From Pollutimonas thiosulfatoxidans (GTDB taxonomy: Bacteria; Pseudomonadota; Gammaproteobacteria; Burkholderiales; Burkholderiaceae_B): a DNA stretch of 64,000 nt. The first letter of the stretch is position 1; each line of letters starts with the position of its first letter. Below are positions 54,716 through 62,164 of this stretch, in pieces. The stretch is from NCBI RefSeq assembly GCF_004022565.1, contig NZ_CP022987.1, forward strand, positions 1,860,001 through 1,924,000, in the 5' to 3' direction. The notes below the pieces were generated by a model. That model worked only from the letters and a program-made list of their open reading frames with translations, had not been told where the DNA came from and did no database searches. A program made the position numbers and the translations under genes.

Positions 54716-55576
54716 TTATTGGGGCTGGACAATCAGCTCGAAAGTGACCAGCACCGCGTTGGCGCCACGCTGCAAGCGCCCCTGGGCAATAGGGCCGGTA
54801 TGGTCGACCAGATGGATGTCGATATCGGCACGCAACTGACCGTCGTTACCTTGCGAGACAACACCGCGCTCTATGAAGACCTCGGTCACAAACGGGTCCA
54901 CCCGGCGGCCATCATCAAAAACCGCCCCCACCAAGCTGCCCACGCCCCCGCGTAATACGGCCTCGCGTATCCCGCGACGCGCGCAGATTTCTTCGATGGC
55001 TGTGCACAGGTCTTCGTTAGGGGCGATACGGACCGCCAATGCCGGCATTGCTTGCGCGGCCGCAGGCAATGCGCCGGATTGCACCGGCTGAAACAAGGAA
55101 AAATTGGTCTCGGCATCGGGCAGCACGGCAAAGTCGGCACCCCGCATCAGCCACGCCGATGCCTCAACGCTGGCACTGATGAGGGCGTCATTGGGCAAGA
55201 CATGCCCGCAACCCTGCCTGCCATCGGCCTCATTCCATAATGCATGGCAATGCAGCCAGGGCGCGTCGCCCCGCCGCCCAAACGTGATGCAGCCACCGGC
55301 CAGCGTGGCCTCACCCTCGGGATCATGACGGCCGCTGAAATACACCGCATGGTCGGGCGATGAAGACAAGGCCGGCATCACAAAGGAAAAAGGATGGAAG
55401 GCGCCCCGATGCAAAGTCAGGACGGCGCTGCCTGCTTCGTGATCGCCCAGCACATCGGCCAGCGCGTCCAGCAAGCTGCGTCCTGCCGGCAAACGCAGCG
55501 ACACAGCCTCGATGCCCACATCAACGACAGTGCTGCGCTGCTGCCCAACCGGGCCGGGATGCTTAATGTGCCGCAC
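54716..55576 (-). CDS. PCC/DUF296-domain protein in an acyl-CoA operon
   Basis: The 286-residue protein contains two PCC (DUF296) domains in tandem. The C-terminal one shows EEICARRGIREAVLRGGVGSLVGAVFDDGR and the N-terminal one WLHCHALWNEADGRQGCGHV. Stand-alone PCC proteins form trimers and bind small ligands or metals; plant versions are attached to AT-hooks. No enzymatic activity is established. The GTG at 55576 was chosen because GGAG lies 6 bases before it; it overlaps the CoA ligase stop by 14 bases. The tight coupling to a CoA ligase and thiolase suggests a helper or sensor for the same pathway, which is inference. Confidence 0.75.
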   Translation of the reverse strand: MRHIKHPGPVGQQRSTVVDVGIEAVSLRLPAGRSLLDALADVLGDHEAGSAVLTLHRGAFHPFSFVMPALSSSPDHAVYFSGRHDPEGEATLAGGCITFGRRGDAPWLHCHALWNEADGRQGCGHVLPNDALISASVEASAWLMRGADFAVLPDAETNFSLFQPVQSGALPAAAQAMPALAVRIAPNEDLCTAIEEICARRGIREAVLRGGVGSLVGAVFDDGRRVDPFVTEVFIERGVVSQGNDGQLRADIDIHLVDHTGPIAQGRLQRGANAVLVTFELIVQPQ

Positions 55577-57206
55577 GACGCGCTCCGTCTTTGCTGGCTG
55601 CGGCCGGCGCAGCAGACGCAAGCACCACGCCGCGCCGCTCGAGCTCGTCCTTTACCAGCCTTTTCGGTACCTTTCCGTAAGCCGATTTAGGCAGCGCATC
55701 CCAAAACACCACTTTGCGGGGCAGCTTGTATTTGGCGATGCGTTCGGCCATCCAGGCCAGCAACTCGGCTTCCGACACCTGGTGTCCGGCATAACAAACG
55801 CAGACGGCTATCCCGACCTCGCCCCATTTGGGGTCCGGTACACCGACAATCGCCACCTCGGAAATAGCTTCGTGGGTCAGTATCTTCTCTTCTATCTCGC
55901 GAGGATAGATATTGGAGCCGCCCGAGATATACATATCGGAAGCCCGGCCGGTAATGTACAGATAGCCTTCGGCATCCCGGTAGCCCAGGTCGCCGGTACG
56001 GAACCAGCCATTGCGAAAGGCCTGGGCATTGGCGTCGGGATTGTTGTAATACCCGGCAAAAACGGCAGGGCCGATCACGCAAAGCTCGCCGGTCTGGCCA
56101 TTGCCCAGCTCGTTGCCCTCGTCGTCTTGCACCGATACCTGCATGCCCGTGCGTTCGTAGCCACAGGTGCCCGGGCGCCCGTCTGCTTCGTGCTCATGGG
56201 CAGGCAGCACCGTGATATTACCGGTGACTTCGCCCAGGCCGTAATACTGCACCAGCACCTTGCCCAGGCAGGCCAAGGCCCGCTTCTGGTCTTCAGCATA
56301 CATGGGAGCTCCTGCGTAGATCACATAGCGCAAACTGGAGTGATCGCGCTGCTGTGCCGCCGGGTGCTCGACCATGAGCTTCAATACGGTGGGCACGGTA
56401 AACATATTGCTTAGTCGGTGCCGTTCGATCAGTTCGAACGCCTCGTCCACATCGAACCTTTCGGTGGACAACAACACGGTCTGCCCGCCCCTGGCGATCA
56501 TGTTCAACTGATGCACCCCCGCGCCATGCGACAAGGGGGCCACCACCAAGGAGCCATCCCTCTCGGTGCTGCCTGGCAGTAAATCGCACAAGTGATTGGT
56601 AATCACAAAAGCCATTTGTCCGTGAGTGAGCACAGCGGCCTTGGGTCGGCCTGTCGTACCCGACGTGAAGAACAGCCAGCAGGCGGCGTCGGACTCGACC
56701 GGAGCGTCTTCCATGTGTGTGCCGAGCCGCTCTTGCAGTAGATCCGCCAGCAAGGGGTAGTCGGCAGCGGCCGCTTGCTCGCCCACCAGCCACAGGATGT
56801 CCGTATCTGGCCGGGCAGCCTTCACCGCAGCGGCGTGTTCCGGGAAGTCGGTCTGGCACAACAGCACACGCGGCTGTGCAACGTCAGCCATGTAGACGAT
56901 CTCGTCGGGCATGATCCGGAAGTTGGTGGGCACCCACACGGCACCCAACCTGAAGCAAGCCAGCATGGACTCGAGCATCTCGTTGCTGTTCTTGCTATGC
57001 ACCAGTACGGCCGACTTTGGTGCCACCCCTTTTGCCGCCAGCACCGATGCAAGCGCCGAGACGCGAGCATCAAGCTCGGTCCAGCTCCAGGTTTGCTCGC
57101 GCCAGACGAGAGCAGGCCGGTTGGGCAAGCGACGCGCATTCTGTGTCAGCCAATATGCCAGGTTCATCACCCGACGCGACACCGGGCTTTGCTCGATTAC
57201 GCTCAC
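55563..57206 (-). CDS. AMP-forming acyl-CoA synthetase
   Basis: The 547-residue ANL-superfamily ligase has FFTSGTTGRPKAAVLTHGQM (P-loop), VQYYGLGEVTGN, TGDLGYRDAEGYLYITGRASD, ISGGSNIYPREIEEK and the C-terminal lysine in SAYGKVPKRL. It activates a carboxylic acid with ATP and CoA; substrate class is undetermined, though the length and hinge resemble medium-chain or aryl-acid ligases. The GTG start overlaps the thiolase stop in GTGA. A C-terminal tail rich in Ala (ASAAPAAASKDG) follows the catalytic part. Third gene of the overlapping operon. Confidence 0.9.
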   Translation of the reverse strand: MSVIEQSPVSRRVMNLAYWLTQNARRLPNRPALVWREQTWSWTELDARVSALASVLAAKGVAPKSAVLVHSKNSNEMLESMLACFRLGAVWVPTNFRIMPDEIVYMADVAQPRVLLCQTDFPEHAAAVKAARPDTDILWLVGEQAAAADYPLLADLLQERLGTHMEDAPVESDAACWLFFTSGTTGRPKAAVLTHGQMAFVITNHLCDLLPGSTERDGSLVVAPLSHGAGVHQLNMIARGGQTVLLSTERFDVDEAFELIERHRLSNMFTVPTVLKLMVEHPAAQQRDHSSLRYVIYAGAPMYAEDQKRALACLGKVLVQYYGLGEVTGNITVLPAHEHEADGRPGTCGYERTGMQVSVQDDEGNELGNGQTGELCVIGPAVFAGYYNNPDANAQAFRNGWFRTGDLGYRDAEGYLYITGRASDMYISGGSNIYPREIEEKILTHEAISEVAIVGVPDPKWGEVGIAVCVCYAGHQVSEAELLAWMAERIAKYKLPRKVVFWDALPKSAYGKVPKRLVKDELERRGVVLASAAPAAASKDGARRAAH

Positions 57207-58372
57207 CTGACCCGCTCCAGAATGGAAACGTAGTTGGCCACCGCCGCGCCGCCCATGTTGAACACCCCTGCCAGGGAGGCGCCCGGCACCTGCATGTCGC
57301 CGGCCTCTTGCATCAGCTGCATGGCAGCCATGACATGCATGGAAATGCCGGTGGCGCCCAATGGGTGCCCCTTGGCTTTCAGCCCGCCTGACACGTTCAC
57401 AGGCAGCCGCCCGTCTTTGGCGGTAATGCCTTCGCGTATGGCCTTCCAGCCTTCCCCCGGCTTGGCCAGGCCCATGGCTTCGTACTCGATCATTTCGGCA
57501 ATGGTGAAGCAGTCGTGCGTTTCGACCAGGCTAAGATCGTGCAAGCTCGCCCCGGCGTCTGACAGCGCTTGCTGCCATGCACGGCGAGCGCCCTCGAATG
57601 CGATCGGATCGCGTCGCGACAACGGCATGATGTCATTAACATGACTGCGTGCCCGAAAGCGTATGGCACGCGCCAGGCCGGCCGCGGTCTCTTCGTCGGT
57701 CACCACCAAAGCCGCAGCGCCGTCCGAGACCATAGAGCAATCGGTACGACGCAGTGGTCCAACGACGATAGGATTCTTGTCAGACACGGTATTGCAGAAA
57801 TCGAAACCGACATCTTTGCGCACATGCGCGTAGGGGTTGGCCATGCCGTTTTGATGGTTCTTGGCTGCAATCATGGCCATCTCGGCGCTGTGATCGCCGT
57901 AGCGTTCGAAATAGGCTTGCGCAATCTGCGCGAAAATCCCCGCAAAACCGGCGGGGTTCTCTTCTTCCTTTCGATAGCAGCCACTGAGGAGCACTTCGCC
58001 GACTTCGCGCGCAGGTATTGCCGTCATCTTTTCGGCGCCTATCGCCAAAGCGACACGCCCGCGCCCGCTCTCGATGAAATCCATGGCGCGATACAGGGCG
58101 GCGGTGCCAGTGGCGCACGCGTTTTCAACGTGGACGGCAGGGGTGAAACGCAAGGCCGGTTCGCCCAGCGCCACCAAGGCGCCTTCGAAGCCTTGAGGCG
58201 TCAGCCCGTTGTTGTAGACCCCCACCGTTATCATGTCGACGTCTTGCGGACCGAGCTGGGCGTGGTCCAGGGCGCCACGCGATACGCGGGCGATAAGGCT
58301 CTCGATATCGGGGTCGTCCAGCTTGCCAAATGGGGTATGGGCCCAGCCGACTATCACTGCGCGCTTGTGCAT
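57203..58372 (-). CDS. Thiolase family protein (SCP-x-like)
   Basis: The 389-residue thiolase has the acyl-accepting cysteine in HVENACATGTAAL, the HDCF motif (VETHDCFTIAEM) and SGGLKAKGHPLGATG. The usual C-terminal CxG cysteine is replaced in VFNMGGAAVANY, as in the SCP-x/thiolase-like branch that works on branched or aromatic acyl chains or lacks classical activity. ATG at 58372 overlaps the upstream ligase stop (TAATG); the open frame extends far upstream but that part overlaps the ligase and is unrelated to thiolases. Coupled to CoA ligases on both sides. Confidence 0.9.
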   Translation of the reverse strand: MHKRAVIVGWAHTPFGKLDDPDIESLIARVSRGALDHAQLGPQDVDMITVGVYNNGLTPQGFEGALVALGEPALRFTPAVHVENACATGTAALYRAMDFIESGRGRVALAIGAEKMTAIPAREVGEVLLSGCYRKEEENPAGFAGIFAQIAQAYFERYGDHSAEMAMIAAKNHQNGMANPYAHVRKDVGFDFCNTVSDKNPIVVGPLRRTDCSMVSDGAAALVVTDEETAAGLARAIRFRARSHVNDIMPLSRRDPIAFEGARRAWQQALSDAGASLHDLSLVETHDCFTIAEMIEYEAMGLAKPGEGWKAIREGITAKDGRLPVNVSGGLKAKGHPLGATGISMHVMAAMQLMQEAGDMQVPGASLAGVFNMGGAAVANYVSILERVR

Positions 58373-60042
58373 TACTTTGTATCTCCAGGCTGGCGCCCCT
58401 GACGGGCGTCTTTTATCCATTGATCTACCATGACCCGCAACTCGCGGCGTATAACCTTGCCGGTTGTGGTCATGGGCAATTCTTCCACGAAGAAGACTTC
58501 GCGTGGGTACTCGTGAGCCGCCAGTCGCTGCTTCACATGCTCCTGGATCTCGAGCTTGAGCGCATCGCTTCCTGTTCGGCCGTCCTGCAACACCACAATG
58601 GCAACGACGATTTCGGTGCGCTGGGCATCCGGCGCGCCCACGACAGCAACCATTTTGACAGCCGGGTGCTGCAATATGCTGTCTTCGATTTCTCCGGGGC
58701 CTATCCGATACCCGGCCGAGGTGATCACGTCGTCGTTGCGGCCGACAAAGTGCACATAGCCCTGTTCGTCCATACTGCCGGTATCGCCGGTAAGCAGCCA
58801 TTCGCCCAGGTGCTTTTCCTTAGTCGCCTTGTCGTTGTTCCAATACTGCAGGAACATCACCGGATCGGGGCTACGCACGGCAATATTGCCCGTTCGGCCT
58901 GTTGCCATCGCCTTGCCGGTGTCGTCGATAATGGCCACATGGTGTCCCGGCACGGGCCGCCCGATAGCGCCCGGCATGGCCGGAAACACCTCGGCGCAAG
59001 AGGACACCGTCATGTTGCATTCGGTTTGGCCGTAGAACTCATTAATGGTCAGACCGAAGCTGCGCTGACCCCAATCGAGCAGCTCGGCGCCCAGCGATTC
59101 GCCACCGCTGGCCACGGAACGCAATCGATAGTTCCAGCGCTTTTGCGGATCGGGTACGGTGCGCATCATCTTCAGGGCCGTCGGCGGCAAAAACGTATTG
59201 CGTATCTGGAAATCCTGCAAAAACTGAAAGGCGGCTTCGGGCGTGAACTTCTGGAATCGATGCGCAACGACCGCGACGCCATGATGCCAGGCCGGCAGCA
59301 GCACATCGAACAAGCCGCCTATCCAGGCCCAGTCCGCCGGCGTCCACATGCGGTCATCGTCCTGGGGGAACAAGTTATGAGAGATCTCAACGCCCGGCAA
59401 ATGTCCCAGCAACACACGCTGCGCATGCAGGGCACCTTTGGGTTGGCCAGTCGTGCCCGAGGTATAAATAATGACGGCCGGGTCGTCGGCAGCCGTGTCG
59501 AAAGGAACGAAGTCCGTGCTGTGATGGCGCATATCGCGATGCAGGTCCGCAGCGCCATGCTGCTCGCCGTCTATGCAGTACACCGACTGCAATGCCGGCA
59601 AGGAATCGCGGATCCCGGCAATTTTTGCGGCTCCTTCGGCATTGGTAATAACCAGCCTTGCCCCGCTGTCTTGCAGGCGAAAGCGCAAGGCCTCAGCGCC
59701 GAACAAGGTAAATAACGGAATAGCAATACAGCCTGCCTTGTAGGCCGCAATATGTGCAATGGCCGTCTCGGGGGCCTGGGGCAGGAGTATGCCTATACGC
59801 TCGCCAGGCTCCAGGCCGATAGCGCGGAACAGGTTGGCCACCTGGTTAGATGACTGATGAATCTGGCCGAAGCTATAGTGTTGCACCCCGCCATCCTGAC
59901 CCACATGAATCAGCGCCAGCCGATCAGTATCTTGCTCTGCCCACTTGGCACAAGCGTCCACGCCGATGTTGTAGCGCAGCGGTATGTTCCAGTTGAAACG
60001 GCTGTTGATATCTTCATAACTGCTCGGCGACTGTGGCAACAT
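58372..60042 (-). CDS. Acyl/aryl-CoA synthetase, acetyl-CoA-synthetase-like
   Basis: The 556-residue ANL ligase has IIYTSGTTGQPKGALHAQRV, WTPADWAWIGGLFDVLLPAW, INEFYGQTECNM, LLTGDTGSMDEQGYVHFVGR, SAGYRIGPGEIEDSI and TTTGKVIRREL. The ADWAWIGG segment and overall layout match the AMP-binding family of medium-chain and benzoate-like acyl-CoA ligases. I chose ATG at 60042 (GAGG 8 bases upstream) over one six codons earlier (60060). First gene of the ligase-thiolase-ligase-PCC operon, divergent from an orphan AMP-binding fragment gene 160 bases away. Confidence 0.9.
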   Translation of the reverse strand: MLPQSPSSYEDINSRFNWNIPLRYNIGVDACAKWAEQDTDRLALIHVGQDGGVQHYSFGQIHQSSNQVANLFRAIGLEPGERIGILLPQAPETAIAHIAAYKAGCIAIPLFTLFGAEALRFRLQDSGARLVITNAEGAAKIAGIRDSLPALQSVYCIDGEQHGAADLHRDMRHHSTDFVPFDTAADDPAVIIYTSGTTGQPKGALHAQRVLLGHLPGVEISHNLFPQDDDRMWTPADWAWIGGLFDVLLPAWHHGVAVVAHRFQKFTPEAAFQFLQDFQIRNTFLPPTALKMMRTVPDPQKRWNYRLRSVASGGESLGAELLDWGQRSFGLTINEFYGQTECNMTVSSCAEVFPAMPGAIGRPVPGHHVAIIDDTGKAMATGRTGNIAVRSPDPVMFLQYWNNDKATKEKHLGEWLLTGDTGSMDEQGYVHFVGRNDDVITSAGYRIGPGEIEDSILQHPAVKMVAVVGAPDAQRTEIVVAIVVLQDGRTGSDALKLEIQEHVKQRLAAHEYPREVFFVEELPMTTTGKVIRRELRVMVDQWIKDARQGRQPGDTK

Positions 60043-60204
60043 GGACTGAACCTCGATCATCGGTCGTGTGGTGTCGATATAGTAACGCCGGCGCAAAGGC
60101 CCCCGCAGTGCCAATTCAACGGGAAAACCCTGATCAATTTTCTCCGCAATCCGTCAACAGGGTCTCTATACTCGTTTCACATTGAAATTGCTATGAGGTC
60201 CCGC

Positions 60205-60663
60205 ATGCTACAGACACTGGATTTCCTGAAAAAGATGGCCGACCCCTATGGCGAGGCCATAGCTCTGGACGACGTCGACAGCGAAATCAGCCATAACGAA
60301 CTGACCACCGCTGTGAATGCGCTTGCCGTCGCACTGCAAGCCAATGATCCGACCCCAGGGTCGCGTGTCATCCTGTGTGCCGAGAATTGCCCCGAGTACC
60401 TGGTCAGCGTCATGGCCATCCTGGCGGCCGGGAAGATCCTGGTGCCGTTGGGCGTGCGAGGCAGTCCGCAGGAGATGTTCGACATCCTTAATGCCACCTA
60501 CCCCACCTCGGTCATTGTTGATGATGCCGGCAGCGAGGTTATCCCCTGCCATGACGACATGAAGATAAATTTCAACCAGTTCCCCGGCTTGGTACTTACC
60601 TACCGTGGGCAAGAGCCGCTGCGCTTCGGCCCGGAACAGGCCCCGGCGGACACCACTCTATAA
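60205..60663 (+). CDS. Stand-alone N-terminal piece of an AMP-binding (acyl-CoA ligase) protein
   Basis: The 152-residue product resembles only the first 130 residues of acyl-CoA ligases: AIALDDVDSEISHNELTTAV and SRVILCAENCPEYLVSVMAI, followed by LAAGKILVPLGVR. The P-loop, adenylate-binding core and C-terminal lid are all absent and the frame closes normally, so it cannot be an active ligase. It may be a decayed remnant or a repurposed small domain. ATG at 60205 has GAGG 6 bases before it; an ATG four codons upstream is possible. It is divergent from an intact ligase gene and is followed by doxX after 70 bases. Confidence 0.65.
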   Translation: MLQTLDFLKKMADPYGEAIALDDVDSEISHNELTTAVNALAVALQANDPTPGSRVILCAENCPEYLVSVMAILAAGKILVPLGVRGSPQEMFDILNATYPTSVIVDDAGSEVIPCHDDMKINFNQFPGLVLTYRGQEPLRFGPEQAPADTTL

Positions 60664-60733
60664 TACGCACGCTTTTTTTTCGTGCGCCACCATCTTTTGC
60701 ACGCACACACTAACCTTATCAACGGAGCGGACC

Positions 60734-61144
60734 ATGTCCCCAAACACACTAGATGACCTCGGTAAACTCGTTTTAAGACTTTCCCTGGGCGTGTTCTTGT
60801 TAATGCACGGTCTGTCCAAACTGATGAATGGCATCTCCGGCATAGAAGGCATGGTCGTTGCCGCCGGCATGCCTGCCTTCTTTGCCTGGGCGGTTTATTT
60901 GGGCGAAGTCGTGGCGCCCATATTGATCATCCTGGGCATCTATACCCGACTGGGTGGCTGGCTGGTGGTTGCCAATATGGTGGTGGCAATTGCCCTGGCG
61001 CATAGCAGCCAGATTTTCCAACTGGCCAGTTCAGGCGCATGGCAACTGGAACACCAAGGTTTGCTGCTGTTTGGTGGCTTGGCCATCGCGCTACTGGGTG
61101 CCGGCCGATACGCCATAGGCGCGCGCGGCGGCCGTTGGAACTAA
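60734..61144 (+). CDS. DoxX family membrane protein
   Basis: The 136-residue protein has four hydrophobic helices and the DoxX signatures RLSLGVFLLMHGLSKLMNG and GLLLFGGLAIALLGAGRYAI. DoxX proteins are small inner-membrane proteins associated with quinone and thiol redox stress; their exact activity is unsettled. ATG at 60734 follows GGAG at 6 bases. It ends next to a hairpin shared with the convergent AraC gene. Confidence 0.88.
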   Translation: MSPNTLDDLGKLVLRLSLGVFLLMHGLSKLMNGISGIEGMVVAAGMPAFFAWAVYLGEVVAPILIILGIYTRLGGWLVVANMVVAIALAHSSQIFQLASSGAWQLEHQGLLLFGGLAIALLGAGRYAIGARGGRWN

Positions 61145-61153
61145 ACCGGGTTG

Positions 61154-61174
61154 GCGCGGGCTTGCTGCCCGCGC
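61154..61174. terminator. Hairpin between convergent doxX and araC-type genes
   Basis: GCGCGGGC (61154-61161) and GCCCGCGC (61167-61174) pair perfectly around a 5-base loop, between two convergent genes. No T-tract follows on either strand, so it may need Rho or act mainly as an mRNA end. Confidence 0.5.
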
Positions 61175-61178
61175 ACCA

Positions 61179-61958
61179 CTACGGTGCCATGGCCTTCAGG
61201 AACTCGCTGGGCGTCATGTGCAGGTTCCGGCGGAACATGGCCGTAAAGGCGCTTTGCGTCTGGTAGCCCAGATCGAGCGCAATACTCAGCACCTGGCGGC
61301 CTTCGGCCAGCCATTCAAGGGCGGTCAGCAGCTTTGCCTGCTGGCGCCATTGCACGAACGACATACCCAGTTCGCTCATGAACAGGCGATGGAGCGTACG
61401 CTGGTCGTAGCCGAGATCTTTTGCCCACTCGTGCAGGGTTTTCATGTCGTCCAGATGCTCCTGGATATGCGTGCAAATGGTTGCCAGGCGATGATCACGC
61501 GGCGTGGGTAAGTGCAGCGGCAGGCCGCAGTCCTGGCTGACTTCTTCCAGCAACAGATCCATTAGCAGACGGGTGCGGCGGCTGCGGGCATCGCTTGGGC
61601 TTGACGTGGCAACCGCTGCGATAAGCTCGCGAAACAACGGTGTAACCGGCAGCAGGCAACTGCGCGTGGGCAAGCCATGCGAATACTCGGGGTTGACAAA
61701 AACAGAACGCAGCTGGACCTTACCCAGCATACGGACGCGGTGTCTTACCTTGGGTGCCAGCCACAAGGCGCGCGTGGGCGGGACTACCCAATGGCCGTCT
61801 GTACTGGCAATAACCATGACGCCGCTGAGCGCAAACTTAAGTTGGCCCATGTCGTGCATATGGTCGGACAGAATGGTGGAATCAGCGAAATCACGGCTTA
61901 GGCTTCCGCCCAGCACGCCGGTGCGCTCCAGCACGCCGCTGTTTGATAGCGACTCCAT
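61179..61958 (-). CDS. AraC-family transcriptional regulator with cupin sensor
   Basis: The 259-residue protein has an N-terminal cupin-like domain (HDMGQLKFALSGVMVIASTDGHWVVPPTRALWLAP) and a C-terminal double helix-turn-helix (KTLHEWAKDLGYDQRTLHRLF, ALDLGYQTQSAFTAMFRRNL, the AraC signature). This cupin plus AraC layout is the NimR/RclR-like group that represses efflux or detoxification genes. ATG at 61958 follows GGAGG at 10 bases; an in-frame upstream ATG at 62042 has no such site. Targets are not evident from the neighbours. Confidence 0.88.
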   Translation of the reverse strand: MESLSNSGVLERTGVLGGSLSRDFADSTILSDHMHDMGQLKFALSGVMVIASTDGHWVVPPTRALWLAPKVRHRVRMLGKVQLRSVFVNPEYSHGLPTRSCLLPVTPLFRELIAAVATSSPSDARSRRTRLLMDLLLEEVSQDCGLPLHLPTPRDHRLATICTHIQEHLDDMKTLHEWAKDLGYDQRTLHRLFMSELGMSFVQWRQQAKLLTALEWLAEGRQVLSIALDLGYQTQSAFTAMFRRNLHMTPSEFLKAMAP

Positions 61959-62164
61959 GACGAATCGACCTCCCCCTAAACCACAATGGCCGTACAACAC
62001 ATAATGATCAAGATGACCGCGCGATCCGCTACGGTGTTTCATGCCTTGATTCTAGTCAGAGCAAAAGTTATATCCATGAAGGAAAACCCCAGTAGCAAGT
62101 TTTGACGAACGCCTGCCCCACACAGGCGTACGTCTCTTGCTTTTTTATGGCGCCATCACGGTGG

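Noticed and set aside
58373..58801. Upstream extension of the thiolase frame to about 532 residues
   Set aside because: The extra residues overlap the ligase gene and do not resemble thiolases. The ATG at 58372 gives the normal thiolase N-terminus and couples to the ligase stop.
62100..62164. ATGGCGCCAT palindrome with a T-run as the acetyl-CoA synthetase terminator
   Set aside because: The T-run is on the wrong side for the leftward gene; read in that direction the palindrome is followed by A residues, so a terminator is not supported.
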